Source: Chloroflexota bacterium
Lineage (GTDB): Bacteria; Chloroflexota; Anaerolineae; Anaerolineales; Anaerolineaceae
Length of the DNA: 31,399 nucleotides
Assembly (NCBI GenBank): GCA_023406965.1
Contig: JAEXTI010000127.1
Coordinates: 1 to 31,399 of the forward strand
Direction of reading: 5' to 3'
Positions 16,272 to 24,122 of this stretch are shown here, in pieces (the stretch's first letter is position 1; every line of letters begins with the position of its first letter). The notes below the pieces were generated by a model that made no database searches, had not been told where the DNA came from, and worked only from the letters and a program-made list of their open reading frames with translations. The position numbers were made by a program, and so were the translations under genes.

Positions 16272-18826
16272 GTCACCACCCGGATCTGCGAGCCATGCAG
16301 GGTCTTTTCCACTTCTATCCGCGCCGGGAAGTGGTCTTTCAACTCTTCCAGGTGGGTGATCACCAAAATGCGCGAGAACTCGCCGCGCACCAGGTTGATC
16401 GCCTCCACCAGCCGCTGCCGCCCGTCGGCGTCCTGGCTGCCAAAACCCTCGTCGATGAACAAGGTTTGCAGCCGCGCCCCGGCCCGGTGCGCCAGTACCC
16501 GCGAAAGCGCCAGCCGGATGGCAAAATTGATGCGGAAGGCCTCGCCCCCCGAGAACATCTCGTATTCGCGCTGCCCCGCCGAATCGCTGATCAAGATATC
16601 CAGCGTTTCGCGCTTCTCGTCCTTCGATTTCAACTGGCGCTGCGTGGCAAAGCGCACCGACATGCCCCCCATCGTCAGGCGGTCGAGAATGTCATTGGCC
16701 TGGGTCTCAATCTCGGGCAACGCCTGCTCGATCAGCAGCGCCGGGACGCCGTCCTTGCCAAAAGCCCGCTCCAGCATCTTCAGCCGCGCCACCTGCCGCA
16801 CCGCCTCGCCGCGCTCACTATTCAGGCGCTCTTTGCGCTTGCGCTGCGTATCCAGCACCGCCACCATCTGCCGCACCATGCCCACGTCCATGCGCAGGCG
16901 GTTCTCTTCGGCTTGCAAGGCCAGCACCTCGCTCTCAGCCTGGTCCAGGTCGGGCAGATTCTGAGCGTCCTGCTCGTGGCGCGCTTCGGCGGCCTGAAAT
17001 TCCTTCTCCTGCGCGTCCAACTGCTCGCGCTCCTTGTTTAATTCCGCCCCCACCTGGGCCATCTGCCGCTCCAGTGGTTGCAGCGAGGCCCGCGCCGCTT
17101 CCAGATCACGCAGTTCGCGCTCCGCGGCCCGCCCGTCCATCTCGCTGCGCCGTGTCGCATCGTGCGCCGCTGTGTCGTACCCCAGGGCTTTGGCCTCCTG
17201 GTCAATCTGCGCCAGCAGCGCCCGCGCATCCTGGGCGAAATCCTCCCCGCCCAGCAATTGGTCAATCTCCGCCAGGCGCAGCGCTCCGGATTGTGCCCAT
17301 TCGGTCGCTGAGCGTTGAATCCGTTCGATCTCTCCGGCCAGTTGGTCCTGGCGCTGGGTCAAGAAGCGCAGTTCCTTCTCCTGCCCGCTCAAGCGCTCGA
17401 TGTCGCCCCGCAGATCGCGCCCCCGGTCTTCCGCGCTCTTCTGATCGGCCAAGTTCTGGCGATACAAATCGCCCATCTGCTTGCCTTCCAGGGTCAGCGA
17501 GTCGATCAACACCTGCCGGTCGTCGGGGCTCAGCGGCTGTCCGCACAATGGGCAGGCCGCCCCTTCCACTTCGCCCAGCCGGTCCAGGCGCTCGCGCAGC
17601 GCCTTCATGTCCACCTTCAAGCGCTCGTTATCGGCCCGCATGCGCTCGATCGATTGCTGCGCCTCGCGCCACTGTTCTTCCAGGGTGGTTCGCTCGCCCA
17701 GCTTGTCTTCCAGCGCCCTAATGGCCGTCTGCACGCCGGGCAGTTCGGCTTCCAACTCCGCCAGGCGGGCCTGCTCTTTTCCGCGCGCAGTTGCCTGCGC
17801 GGTCAGCGCGCGGCGTTCTTCCTCCAGGCGCGACTGTCCCGCGGCGATCTCTGCCATCGGTTTGCTGCGCCGGGCTTGCACCTCGTGGAACTGTGCGGCG
17901 GTTTTCTCCCAGCGTTCCAACTCCCGGCGGGCAGCTTGCCAGCGTTCGTAGGCCGCCTCGATCTCCCCGCCGCGCTCAATCCGCCCCTGCAGCAGTCGGC
18001 GTTCTTCTTCCAATCCTGCCGATTGGTTTTGCAACCGCTCGCAGCGCTTACGGGTTTCTTCCAGCCGCGCGCGCAGCAGTTCCAGCATGCGGGCCTGCTC
18101 AGCCAGGGCTGTCGCCAGGCGCTGCATGGCTGCCAGGGCGGCTTCTTTGTCCTTGCGCTGATCAGCCAACTCACCCAACCGTTTTTCGATCTCCGCCAGG
18201 CGCTCCTTGCGCGCGCCCTCCTGGGCCAGCTCAGCCTCGATCTCGGCCAACTGCGCGTCGATTGATTTCACTTCGGCTTCCATGTTCTTGCGCCGCTCGG
18301 CCGCGTTGGCCTTGTAGGTTTCCCACACTTCCAGCCCCAGCACGCTGCTCAAAATGCGCTTGCGGCTGGACGAATTCTGCTGAGCAAACTGGTCGGCTCG
18401 CCCCTGCAAGAAGAACGACGCGTTGATGAAGGTTTCGAAATCCATGCGCAGCACCTGGCGCAAGCGGTTTTCGGTATCGCGCACCGATTTCTCGGTCAGC
18501 ACGCGCCAGCCGCCCTCCGGATTGCTCAAGTAAAACTCCAGCAGGCTGGTCTTTCCCCGCGGCTTGCTGCGCTTCACCCGGTACAGGTTGCCCTCGTACT
18601 CAAAGTCCAGCTCCACTTCCGCAGAATTGACATGCGCATTGATCAGTTCGTCGTCATCCCGGCTGCGCGCCTCGCCAAACAACACCCAGGTGATCGCATC
18701 CAGCAGCGAAGACTTGCCTGCGCCATTCGATCCCGACACACAGGCCAGCGCAAAGCCGCTGAAGTCCAACTCGGTCGCGTTTTGATAGGAGAGGAACCCG
18801 TTCAGGAACAGGCGCACCGGGTTCAT
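16268..18826 (-). CDS. sbcC: DNA repair exonuclease subunit SbcC (Rad50-like ATPase)
   Basis: 852 residues. ATPase of the SbcCD nuclease, which opens hairpins and trims DNA ends. The two ATPase halves lie at the ends: Walker A GSNGAGKSS (32-40) at the N-terminus, signature FSGGE (758-762) and Walker B LFIDEGFGSQDADG at the C-terminus. Between them runs a long antiparallel coiled coil rich in Glu, Arg, Ala and Leu, broken by the zinc hook CPLC (Cys425 and Cys428), where two molecules join through a zinc ion. The length is typical of short-armed bacterial SbcC proteins. The ATG overlaps the stop of the CNNM/CorC gene (ATGA) and has GAGG four bases upstream. The partner gene sbcD lies one gene away. 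Confidence 0.96.
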   Translation of the reverse strand: MNPVRLFLNGFLSYQNATELDFSGFALACVSGSNGAGKSSLLDAITWVLFGEARSRDDDELINAHVNSAEVELDFEYEGNLYRVKRSKPRGKTSLLEFYLSNPEGGWRVLTEKSVRDTENRLRQVLRMDFETFINASFFLQGRADQFAQQNSSSRKRILSSVLGLEVWETYKANAAERRKNMEAEVKSIDAQLAEIEAELAQEGARKERLAEIEKRLGELADQRKDKEAALAAMQRLATALAEQARMLELLRARLEETRKRCERLQNQSAGLEEERRLLQGRIERGGEIEAAYERWQAARRELERWEKTAAQFHEVQARRSKPMAEIAAGQSRLEEERRALTAQATARGKEQARLAELEAELPGVQTAIRALEDKLGERTTLEEQWREAQQSIERMRADNERLKVDMKALRERLDRLGEVEGAACPLCGQPLSPDDRQVLIDSLTLEGKQMGDLYRQNLADQKSAEDRGRDLRGDIERLSGQEKELRFLTQRQDQLAGEIERIQRSATEWAQSGALRLAEIDQLLGGEDFAQDARALLAQIDQEAKALGYDTAAHDATRRSEMDGRAAERELRDLEAARASLQPLERQMAQVGAELNKEREQLDAQEKEFQAAEARHEQDAQNLPDLDQAESEVLALQAEENRLRMDVGMVRQMVAVLDTQRKRKERLNSERGEAVRQVARLKMLERAFGKDGVPALLIEQALPEIETQANDILDRLTMGGMSVRFATQRQLKSKDEKRETLDILISDSAGQREYEMFSGGEAFRINFAIRLALSRVLAHRAGARLQTLFIDEGFGSQDADGRQRLVEAINLVRGEFSRILVITHLEELKDHFPARIEVEKTLHGSQIRVVT

Positions 18827-20139
18827 GCGGCCTCGTCTTCTTGCGACTCAAGTGGCGTCACCAGCACTTTGTCTATGCGCAGCCCGTCCATGTCCAGCAC
18901 TTCCATGCGCAGCCCGCTCCAATCAAAGTGTTTGCCCGGTCCAGGAATGGCTCCCAATTGAGAAAGCATAAACCCCGCCACGGTCTGGTAACCAATGCGA
19001 TCCTCTTCGGGCAAGTCGTCCAGGTCCAACAGGTCCTTGAACTGGTCCACCGGCATCAGCCCGTCCACCAGCCAACTGCCGTCCTCGCGTTTCACAGCCA
19101 TCGTAGAGGTGAACTGCCCGGCTCCGCTGCCGGTCACAATGCTCTTCAGTACATCAAACAACGTCACCATGCCCAGCAAGCCGCCAAATTCGTCAATCAC
19201 CAGCAGCAAGCGGTCACTCGTATTTTGCAGCAAATCCACCAGCTTGAGCACCGAAGTGCTCTCCGGCACAAACACCGCTGGGCGGGCCAAACTGGCCAAG
19301 TCCATCTCATCGGCCCGGCCAAAGTAGCTCACGAAATCCTTCGAGGTGACCACGCCCAGGACGTTATCCAGGTTGCCTTCCGCCACCGGAAACAGGTCGT
19401 GCTGCGAGCGGATCACCACTTCCAGGTTCTTTTCCAACGGGTCTTCGGTGTCCAGCCAGTCGATCTCGGTGCGCGGGGTCATCACCGCGCCCACCAGCCG
19501 GTCGCTGAGCCGGAAGACGCCCTCGACCATGTCTGTCTCGGCTTCATCAAACACCCCCACCCGCTCGCCCTGCTCCATCAACCCCTTGATCTCCTCTGCC
19601 GTCACCGGCGGCTCGGTTGAACCCTTGAAGCCCATCAGGCGCAAAATCCCATCGGTGGAGGAACTCAGCAGCTTGACCAGCGGTGCCGTCGCCCGCGAGA
19701 GAAAGCTCATCGGCCCGGCCAGCTTGCTGGCCAAATCTTCCGGGTTGGCCAGGGCCAACTGCTTGGGCACCAATTCGCCCAACACCAGCGAGAGGTAGGT
19801 GATGATCAACACCACGATGAACACCGCGATGCCCTCGCTATATGGCGCGATCCACTCCCAGCGCGCCAGCAACGTTCCCAACGTCTCCGCCAGGGTGGCG
19901 CCGCCGACCGCGCCCGATAAAATCCCCACCAGGGTAATACCCACCTGGACGGTGGACAGGAACCGCTTCGGTTCCTGTGCCAGCGCCAAAGCTCTTTTGG
20001 CCTTCTCATCCCCATCTTCAGCCCGCTGCTGCAAGCGCATCTTGCGGCTCGAAAGCAAGGCCAGTTCGGCCATCGAGAAAATCCCGTTTGCCATTACCAA
20101 TGCCAGGATGATGATCACTTCCACGGCAATTTTCGACAT
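18823..20139 (-). CDS. CNNM/CorC-type membrane protein (hemolysin C family)
   Basis: 438 residues. An N-terminal DUF21 transmembrane domain (about 1-180, three to four helices) is followed by a pair of CBS domains (about 205-325, with GAVMTPRTEIDWL and LLLVIDEFGGLLGMVTLFD) and a C-terminal CorC_HlyC domain (about 345-430, with DGSWLVDGLMPVDQFKDLL and TVAGFMLSQLGAIP). Members move or regulate Mg2+ or Co2+; CBS domains sense ATP. GELVPKQLALANPE in the third part of the DUF21 domain is a family signature. One base separates it from the sbcD stop; GGGGAG there acts as the ribosome-binding site. Its position between sbcD and sbcC is unexpected, as those two are usually adjacent. Confidence 0.93.
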   Translation of the reverse strand: MSKIAVEVIIILALVMANGIFSMAELALLSSRKMRLQQRAEDGDEKAKRALALAQEPKRFLSTVQVGITLVGILSGAVGGATLAETLGTLLARWEWIAPYSEGIAVFIVVLIITYLSLVLGELVPKQLALANPEDLASKLAGPMSFLSRATAPLVKLLSSSTDGILRLMGFKGSTEPPVTAEEIKGLMEQGERVGVFDEAETDMVEGVFRLSDRLVGAVMTPRTEIDWLDTEDPLEKNLEVVIRSQHDLFPVAEGNLDNVLGVVTSKDFVSYFGRADEMDLASLARPAVFVPESTSVLKLVDLLQNTSDRLLLVIDEFGGLLGMVTLFDVLKSIVTGSGAGQFTSTMAVKREDGSWLVDGLMPVDQFKDLLDLDDLPEEDRIGYQTVAGFMLSQLGAIPGPGKHFDWSGLRMEVLDMDGLRIDKVLVTPLESQEDEAA

Positions 20140-20140
20140 G

Positions 20141-21385
20141 CTACTCCCCTTCCTCTCCCTGCGGTCCGCTCAAAATCTCTCCGGCCAGTTTTTGCAGCGC
20201 GGACACATCTTCTGCATCCGTTTCGACGGTGCGCCAATATAGTTCCAGCAGATCCAGGGGCGTCATGCTGCTAACGGCAGAATCTTCCGGCAAGCGCAGG
20301 CGTGTGTCGCGCTGCGGGCGGCGCACAAAGTGAAACTCCAGGCATTCTTCTGCATAGCGCCGCACAGCCGCTTCATCGATGACCGAATCCAGGTTGAAGG
20401 GGTAATCGATCACCAGCCGCACCACGGCGTCTTTCAACTCCTCTGGTTTGGGCAGCGCATCGATTAAGCGCTCCAGCACCCCATCCGTCGATTCCAGTCG
20501 CACGCGGCGATCATAGAACTTGCGCCCGTTCAGCTTGCGCCACTCCACCTGCGTGGGTTGGCCCTTTTCCACTCCGGCCACGATGAAGAACTTGTCATCC
20601 GCCGTCTCGCCAATATCCACGCGTTCGATGGAACCGGGATAGATCACCGGCGGGTGCGCGCCTTCATTCAAGTTTTGCGGCTTGTGGATATGCCCCAGGG
20701 CCACGTAATCCAGGCGAGGGTCGCGCACCAGCGAGCCCGGCAGCACCAAATCGTTGCCCAGCATGACCGTGCGCTCGCCGCCATACACAGCCCCCTGGAC
20801 CGAAGCGTGCGCGGTGAGCACCACCGGCAGGCTGTGATCCACCTGCTCATCCAGCCAGATCTTCACCAGCCCGCTCAGGCGCTCTTCCAGCGCGGTGAAC
20901 ACTTCTGCCGGTTCGGCCCCGCTGATGTTCAAGGCGGCCATCAGCGCCGATCGCGACACCCACGGCAGCGCCAGCACTTGCAGCGGCAGCCCGCCCAGGT
21001 TCTCAGGCTTGAGGAACTTGGGCTGTGAAACCACCTGCACGTGCGGTACTGCCAGTGTTTCAAATTCCTGCAAGGCGTGCGCCCGCCCGCTGGCCGGCGA
21101 AAGGTCATGGTTGCCCACCAGCAGGATAGTCTCGATTCCCGCTTCCGAAAGTCGCTTGATGCGCCGCCCCCATTCGCGTTGAAACGTAGGCACGGGGGTC
21201 CGGTCGCGGTAAGCATCCCCGGAAAAAATCACCAAATCCACCCGCTCGTCAATCGCGGTATCCACAATGGTATCCAGCGCGCGCAGGAAATCCATCGCCC
21301 GCACCGCCAGCCCGGTTTGGGGGTCGTGGCGGCCTTGAGTCACCATATCGATGTGAGCGTCGGCGAAGTGCAAAATGCGATGCAT
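20141..21385 (-). CDS. sbcD: DNA repair exonuclease subunit SbcD (Mre11-like nuclease)
   Basis: 414 residues. Metal-dependent phosphoesterase that is the nuclease of SbcCD. Metal-binding motifs appear in order: FADAHID (about 7-13), SGDAYRDR (about 55-62), GNHD (about 92-95), LTAHASVQG (about 190) and GHIHKPQ (about 230). The DAHID form of motif I, with Ala in place of the usual Thr or Ser, is a common variant. The C-terminal part (about 300-414) is the cap and the coiled-coil-binding region. The ATG is preceded by GGGAGGGG at good spacing, 17 bases after the upstream C39-like gene. Downstream is the CNNM/CorC gene, then sbcC. Confidence 0.95.
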   Translation of the reverse strand: MHRILHFADAHIDMVTQGRHDPQTGLAVRAMDFLRALDTIVDTAIDERVDLVIFSGDAYRDRTPVPTFQREWGRRIKRLSEAGIETILLVGNHDLSPASGRAHALQEFETLAVPHVQVVSQPKFLKPENLGGLPLQVLALPWVSRSALMAALNISGAEPAEVFTALEERLSGLVKIWLDEQVDHSLPVVLTAHASVQGAVYGGERTVMLGNDLVLPGSLVRDPRLDYVALGHIHKPQNLNEGAHPPVIYPGSIERVDIGETADDKFFIVAGVEKGQPTQVEWRKLNGRKFYDRRVRLESTDGVLERLIDALPKPEELKDAVVRLVIDYPFNLDSVIDEAAVRRYAEECLEFHFVRRPQRDTRLRLPEDSAVSSMTPLDLLELYWRTVETDAEDVSALQKLAGEILSGPQGEEGE

Positions 21386-21402
21386 AGGCGCCCCTCCCAG
21401 GG

Positions 21403-22677
21403 CTACGGTGTTTCTCCCAGGGCCTGGAGTTCGGCCACGCTGGGATCAAAGTTGGGATGCGCTTGCAGGCTCTCGCGCAGATCTCTCACCGCCCCTTCCC
21501 GGTCGCCCATTGCCAGCAAGGCCCGCGCCCGCCACAAGAAGTTCTCCTCCAGGTAAGGTTCGGGGGTCGAACCAATCGTCTGCGTGGTCAGGTTGATCAC
21601 ATCCTGGTACCGTCCCGACCAGTAATAAGCAAAATAGGGGCCGGTCTGGTAGAAAGTGATCCGGTATGGGCGGCTTTTTGCTTCCAAAGAAGGATACACC
21701 TGGTAGGCCTGGTCATAAGCTCCGGCAGCCCCGTAGTAATCTTGCAGCAGCACCAGGCTGGATCCACGGTTGAACCAGGCGAAGAACAGGTCCACGCCCT
21801 GAGTGCGGTAAATTTCCTCAGCGGCAAGCTGCGCCGCCATCTCGTTGGCCTTTTGCTCGTCGGCATAATCGCCCAGCAGGTCCATCAAGCGGCCTTCCTC
21901 CGCAAACGGGTAGACCACCAGGAAGACGTAATTGAACGAGCGCCAGCCGGTTAGAAACTTATCGTAGGTCTCGCGATAGTCGGCGTGATAAAACGAATCT
22001 TGAATGACCCATTCTTGCGTCGCGTCGTCATACCCGGTGATGGTCTGGTAATGCCCCATCCACGAATCCACCCCGGTCAGGTCGCGCATGATGGCGCCTT
22101 TCTCCACCAGCACCGGGTACCCCGCCGCCAGCAGTTCCTTGAGCAGTTCCGGCCTCCCGCCGTTACGGACAATGACACCCAACTGGGTCTTTTGCCGGAC
22201 GTAATCAGCCAGCTCATACGGCATGACGTTCTTGTCTTGGGGATGCGGCTTGACAAACGTGCCGATATCCTCGCGCGTGCCCTCCCAACCCCAGAAGTTC
22301 AGCTCCATCGCCAGGTTGGCCGGGGCGCAGTAGTTGAAAGCCCCGTGCTGGTCCACATACTTCACCCCCAGCAGCTCCACTCGTCCGGGCAGCGGAGTTG
22401 GGCTGGGCGCCGTGGTCGGCGTGGGCGCCTCGGGCGGCAGCGTGGCGGTGACGGTAGGTTCAAGCGTGGCGGTGGCAGTGGGCAGCAAGGGCGCCTCAAT
22501 CGGCGCTTGGGGCACAAAAACTTCCGCTTCCGGCGGGTTAATCATCTGCCGCACGCGCAATTGAATCAAATAAGCCCGGTACACTACACGCTCGCGGATG
22601 GCCGGGATGAGCATTGCAATCCCCCCCAGGGCCAGAAGTACGACCCAGGCCAGGAGAAATCTTTTTAACCATTTCAT
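21403..22677 (-). CDS. membrane-anchored C39-like cysteine peptidase with C-terminal TPR repeats
   Basis: 424 residues. A membrane anchor at about 7-28 and a Pro/Thr-rich linker (about 50-95) place the rest outside the membrane. The peptidase domain of the C39_2 type spans about 105-260: active-site Cys117 in FNYCAPANLAMEL, His209 in WMGHYQTITGYD, and a following QDSF that supplies the third residue. A C-terminal part (about 300-424) has helical TPR-like repeats, e.g. YDQAYQVYPSLEA and RARALLAMGDREGAVRDL. Members cleave peptides or remodel wall material; the substrate is unknown. A frame extending to 22917 would overlap pxpA and encodes Arg-rich sequence of no known family, so the ATG at 22677 is used. 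It probably opens the operon that contains sbcD. Confidence 0.88.
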   Translation of the reverse strand: MKWLKRFLLAWVVLLALGGIAMLIPAIRERVVYRAYLIQLRVRQMINPPEAEVFVPQAPIEAPLLPTATATLEPTVTATLPPEAPTPTTAPSPTPLPGRVELLGVKYVDQHGAFNYCAPANLAMELNFWGWEGTREDIGTFVKPHPQDKNVMPYELADYVRQKTQLGVIVRNGGRPELLKELLAAGYPVLVEKGAIMRDLTGVDSWMGHYQTITGYDDATQEWVIQDSFYHADYRETYDKFLTGWRSFNYVFLVVYPFAEEGRLMDLLGDYADEQKANEMAAQLAAEEIYRTQGVDLFFAWFNRGSSLVLLQDYYGAAGAYDQAYQVYPSLEAKSRPYRITFYQTGPYFAYYWSGRYQDVINLTTQTIGSTPEPYLEENFLWRARALLAMGDREGAVRDLRESLQAHPNFDPSVAELQALGETP

Positions 22678-22702
22678 ACTCAGGATTATATCAAAGAAGC
22701 GC

Positions 22703-23434
22703 TCACCGACCAGCCGCCAGCTTTCGCACCTCGATCCCGCTTTCCTCCAGCGCCGCGCGCACCGCTGCCGCCCGCGCTCCGGCATGGGGGCTGTCACCGT
22801 GGATGCACAACGTCTCCACGCCCCGCCCGGTTTGAGCCAGCCGCACCGCCTGCGCGCATATCTCCTCCAACGAATCCAGCACGGCCCCGGGCTCCTTCCG
22901 CGAGCGCAGACTCCCATCCGGTTGATAAGCCCGGTCGGGGAAACCCTCCCCCGCTGTGCGCAGCCCGGCCTCCTCGCCCGCCTCCGTCAGCATCGACCCC
23001 GCCAGCCCCACCAGGATCAACCCGCCCCCATACCGCCGCACCGCCCGCGCAATAGCCGCGGCGGTTGGACGGTCTTTGGCTGCCTGGTTGTAAAGCGTGC
23101 CATGCGGCTTGACGTGAGCCAGCTCCACGCCCTCGGCCCGGGCAATGCCCGCCAGCGCGCCAATCTGATACAGCACAAACGCCTCCACCTCCGCGGGCGA
23201 AAGATCCATCACCCGGCGGCCAAAACCCTGCAAATCCGGGTAGCCGGGATGCGCTCCCACCGCCACGCCCAACTCTGCCGCCAGCCTCACCGTCTGCTGC
23301 ATCACCAGCGGGTCCCCGGCGTGCAGCCCGCAAGCCACGTTGGCCGAGGTTACATAGCGCAGCGCCTCAACGTCGTCACCCACGGTATAACGACCGAACG
23401 ACTCGCCCAAATCGCAATTCAAATCAATGACCAT
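22703..23434 (-). CDS. pxpA: 5-oxoprolinase subunit A (LamB/YcsF family)
   Basis: 243 residues. With PxpB and PxpC it hydrolyses 5-oxoproline (pyroglutamate) to glutamate using ATP. Family motifs are all seen: VIDLNCDLGESFG at the start, TSANVACGLHAGDP, GVAVGAHPGYPDLQGFGRR, AHVKPHGTLYNQA and CIHGDSPHA near the end. A longer frame starts at 23506, but the ATG at 23432-23434 begins the conserved LNCDLGE region and has GGAGGGCGAGG upstream. It is transcribed away from the Lrp/AsnC gene; the 160 bases between hold promoters for both. Its partners pxpB and pxpC lie 6 kb away on the other strand. Confidence 0.95.
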   Translation of the reverse strand: MVIDLNCDLGESFGRYTVGDDVEALRYVTSANVACGLHAGDPLVMQQTVRLAAELGVAVGAHPGYPDLQGFGRRVMDLSPAEVEAFVLYQIGALAGIARAEGVELAHVKPHGTLYNQAAKDRPTAAAIARAVRRYGGGLILVGLAGSMLTEAGEEAGLRTAGEGFPDRAYQPDGSLRSRKEPGAVLDSLEEICAQAVRLAQTGRGVETLCIHGDSPHAGARAAAVRAALEESGIEVRKLAAGR

Positions 23435-23468
23435 CCTCGCCCTCCGCAGTTTCAATCCTTCAATATAA

Positions 23469-23474
23469 ATTATA
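23469..23474 (-). promoter_or_regulatory. possible -10 box for pxpA
   Basis: TATAAT on the minus strand, about 35 bases before the pxpA start. The -35 region is poor. Confidence 0.35.
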
Positions 23475-23512
23475 GCAAATTTCCAAAACACGCGAAAAAT
23501 GATCATTCGGAC

Positions 23513-23541
23513 TTGAAATTTGTCTACTTCGGAAATATAAT
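23513..23541 (+). promoter_or_regulatory. sigma-70 type promoter for the Lrp/AsnC gene
   Basis: TTGAAA (23513-23518) and TATAAT (23536-23541) with a 17-base gap, 54 bases before the start codon. This is the clearest promoter in the window. An ATTTCC at 23479-23484 and a GGAAAT at 23531-23536 form an inverted pair across it, a possible regulator site. Confidence 0.75.
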
Positions 23542-23595
23542 AAGGATTAATCGTGCCTTGTTAGACATGTTGATGATTTACGGAGGATATCCGCA

Positions 23596-24072
23596 ATGAC
23601 CATTAAACTTGACTCGATCGACAAGCAAATCGTCGACCTCCTCACCGAGGACGGCCGCATGTCCTGCGCTGACATAGCCCGGCAGATTGGCAACATCACC
23701 GAGCGGTCCGTGCGCTACCGATTGCAGCGATTGCTGGATGAGCACATCATCAATGTTTCAGCCGTGGTCGATCCCCGTGCGGTTGGGTTTCCGGTGGTCG
23801 CCGACGTTTTCATCGAGGTAGAGCCCGGCCAAATCCACGATCTGGCCGATAAACTGGCCGGTTACGATATCGTCACCTATGTCGCCTGCGCCACCGGCGA
23901 GCGCGACATCAGCATCCAGGTGGTTGCGCGCAACAACCAGGAATTGTACAACTTTGTGACCGAAGTGCTGGGCCGCCTGCCTGGCGTGCGCCGCACTTCC
24001 ACCTCTCTCGTCCCGCTCATCGTCAAAGATGACTCCCGCTGGCGCATCCCACAGTCGGTCATCAAAGATTAG
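23596..24072 (+). CDS. Lrp/AsnC family transcription regulator
   Basis: 158 residues. The N-terminal helix-turn-helix (about 5-55) has LDSIDKQIVDLLTEDGRMSC, ADIARQIGN and VRYRLQRLLDEHII, the standard AsnC form. The C-terminal RAM domain (about 65-145) has VVADVFIEVEPG and VACATGERDISIQVV, which binds amino acids and forms octamers. Such regulators control amino-acid genes, often their neighbours and their own promoter. It is divergent from pxpA and lies 50 bases ahead of the aminotransferase-like gene, so control of one or both is likely. GGAGG lies ten bases before the ATG. Confidence 0.94.
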   Translation: MTIKLDSIDKQIVDLLTEDGRMSCADIARQIGNITERSVRYRLQRLLDEHIINVSAVVDPRAVGFPVVADVFIEVEPGQIHDLADKLAGYDIVTYVACATGERDISIQVVARNNQELYNFVTEVLGRLPGVRRTSTSLVPLIVKDDSRWRIPQSVIKD

Positions 24073-24122
24073 CATCGCCCGCAAAGAACCGCCGTTAATC
24101 GGCACACAGAGGCGCACATCGA

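Noticed and set aside
22678..22917. Arg/Trp-rich extension of the C39-like protein
   Set aside because: It is the shadow of pxpA in another frame.
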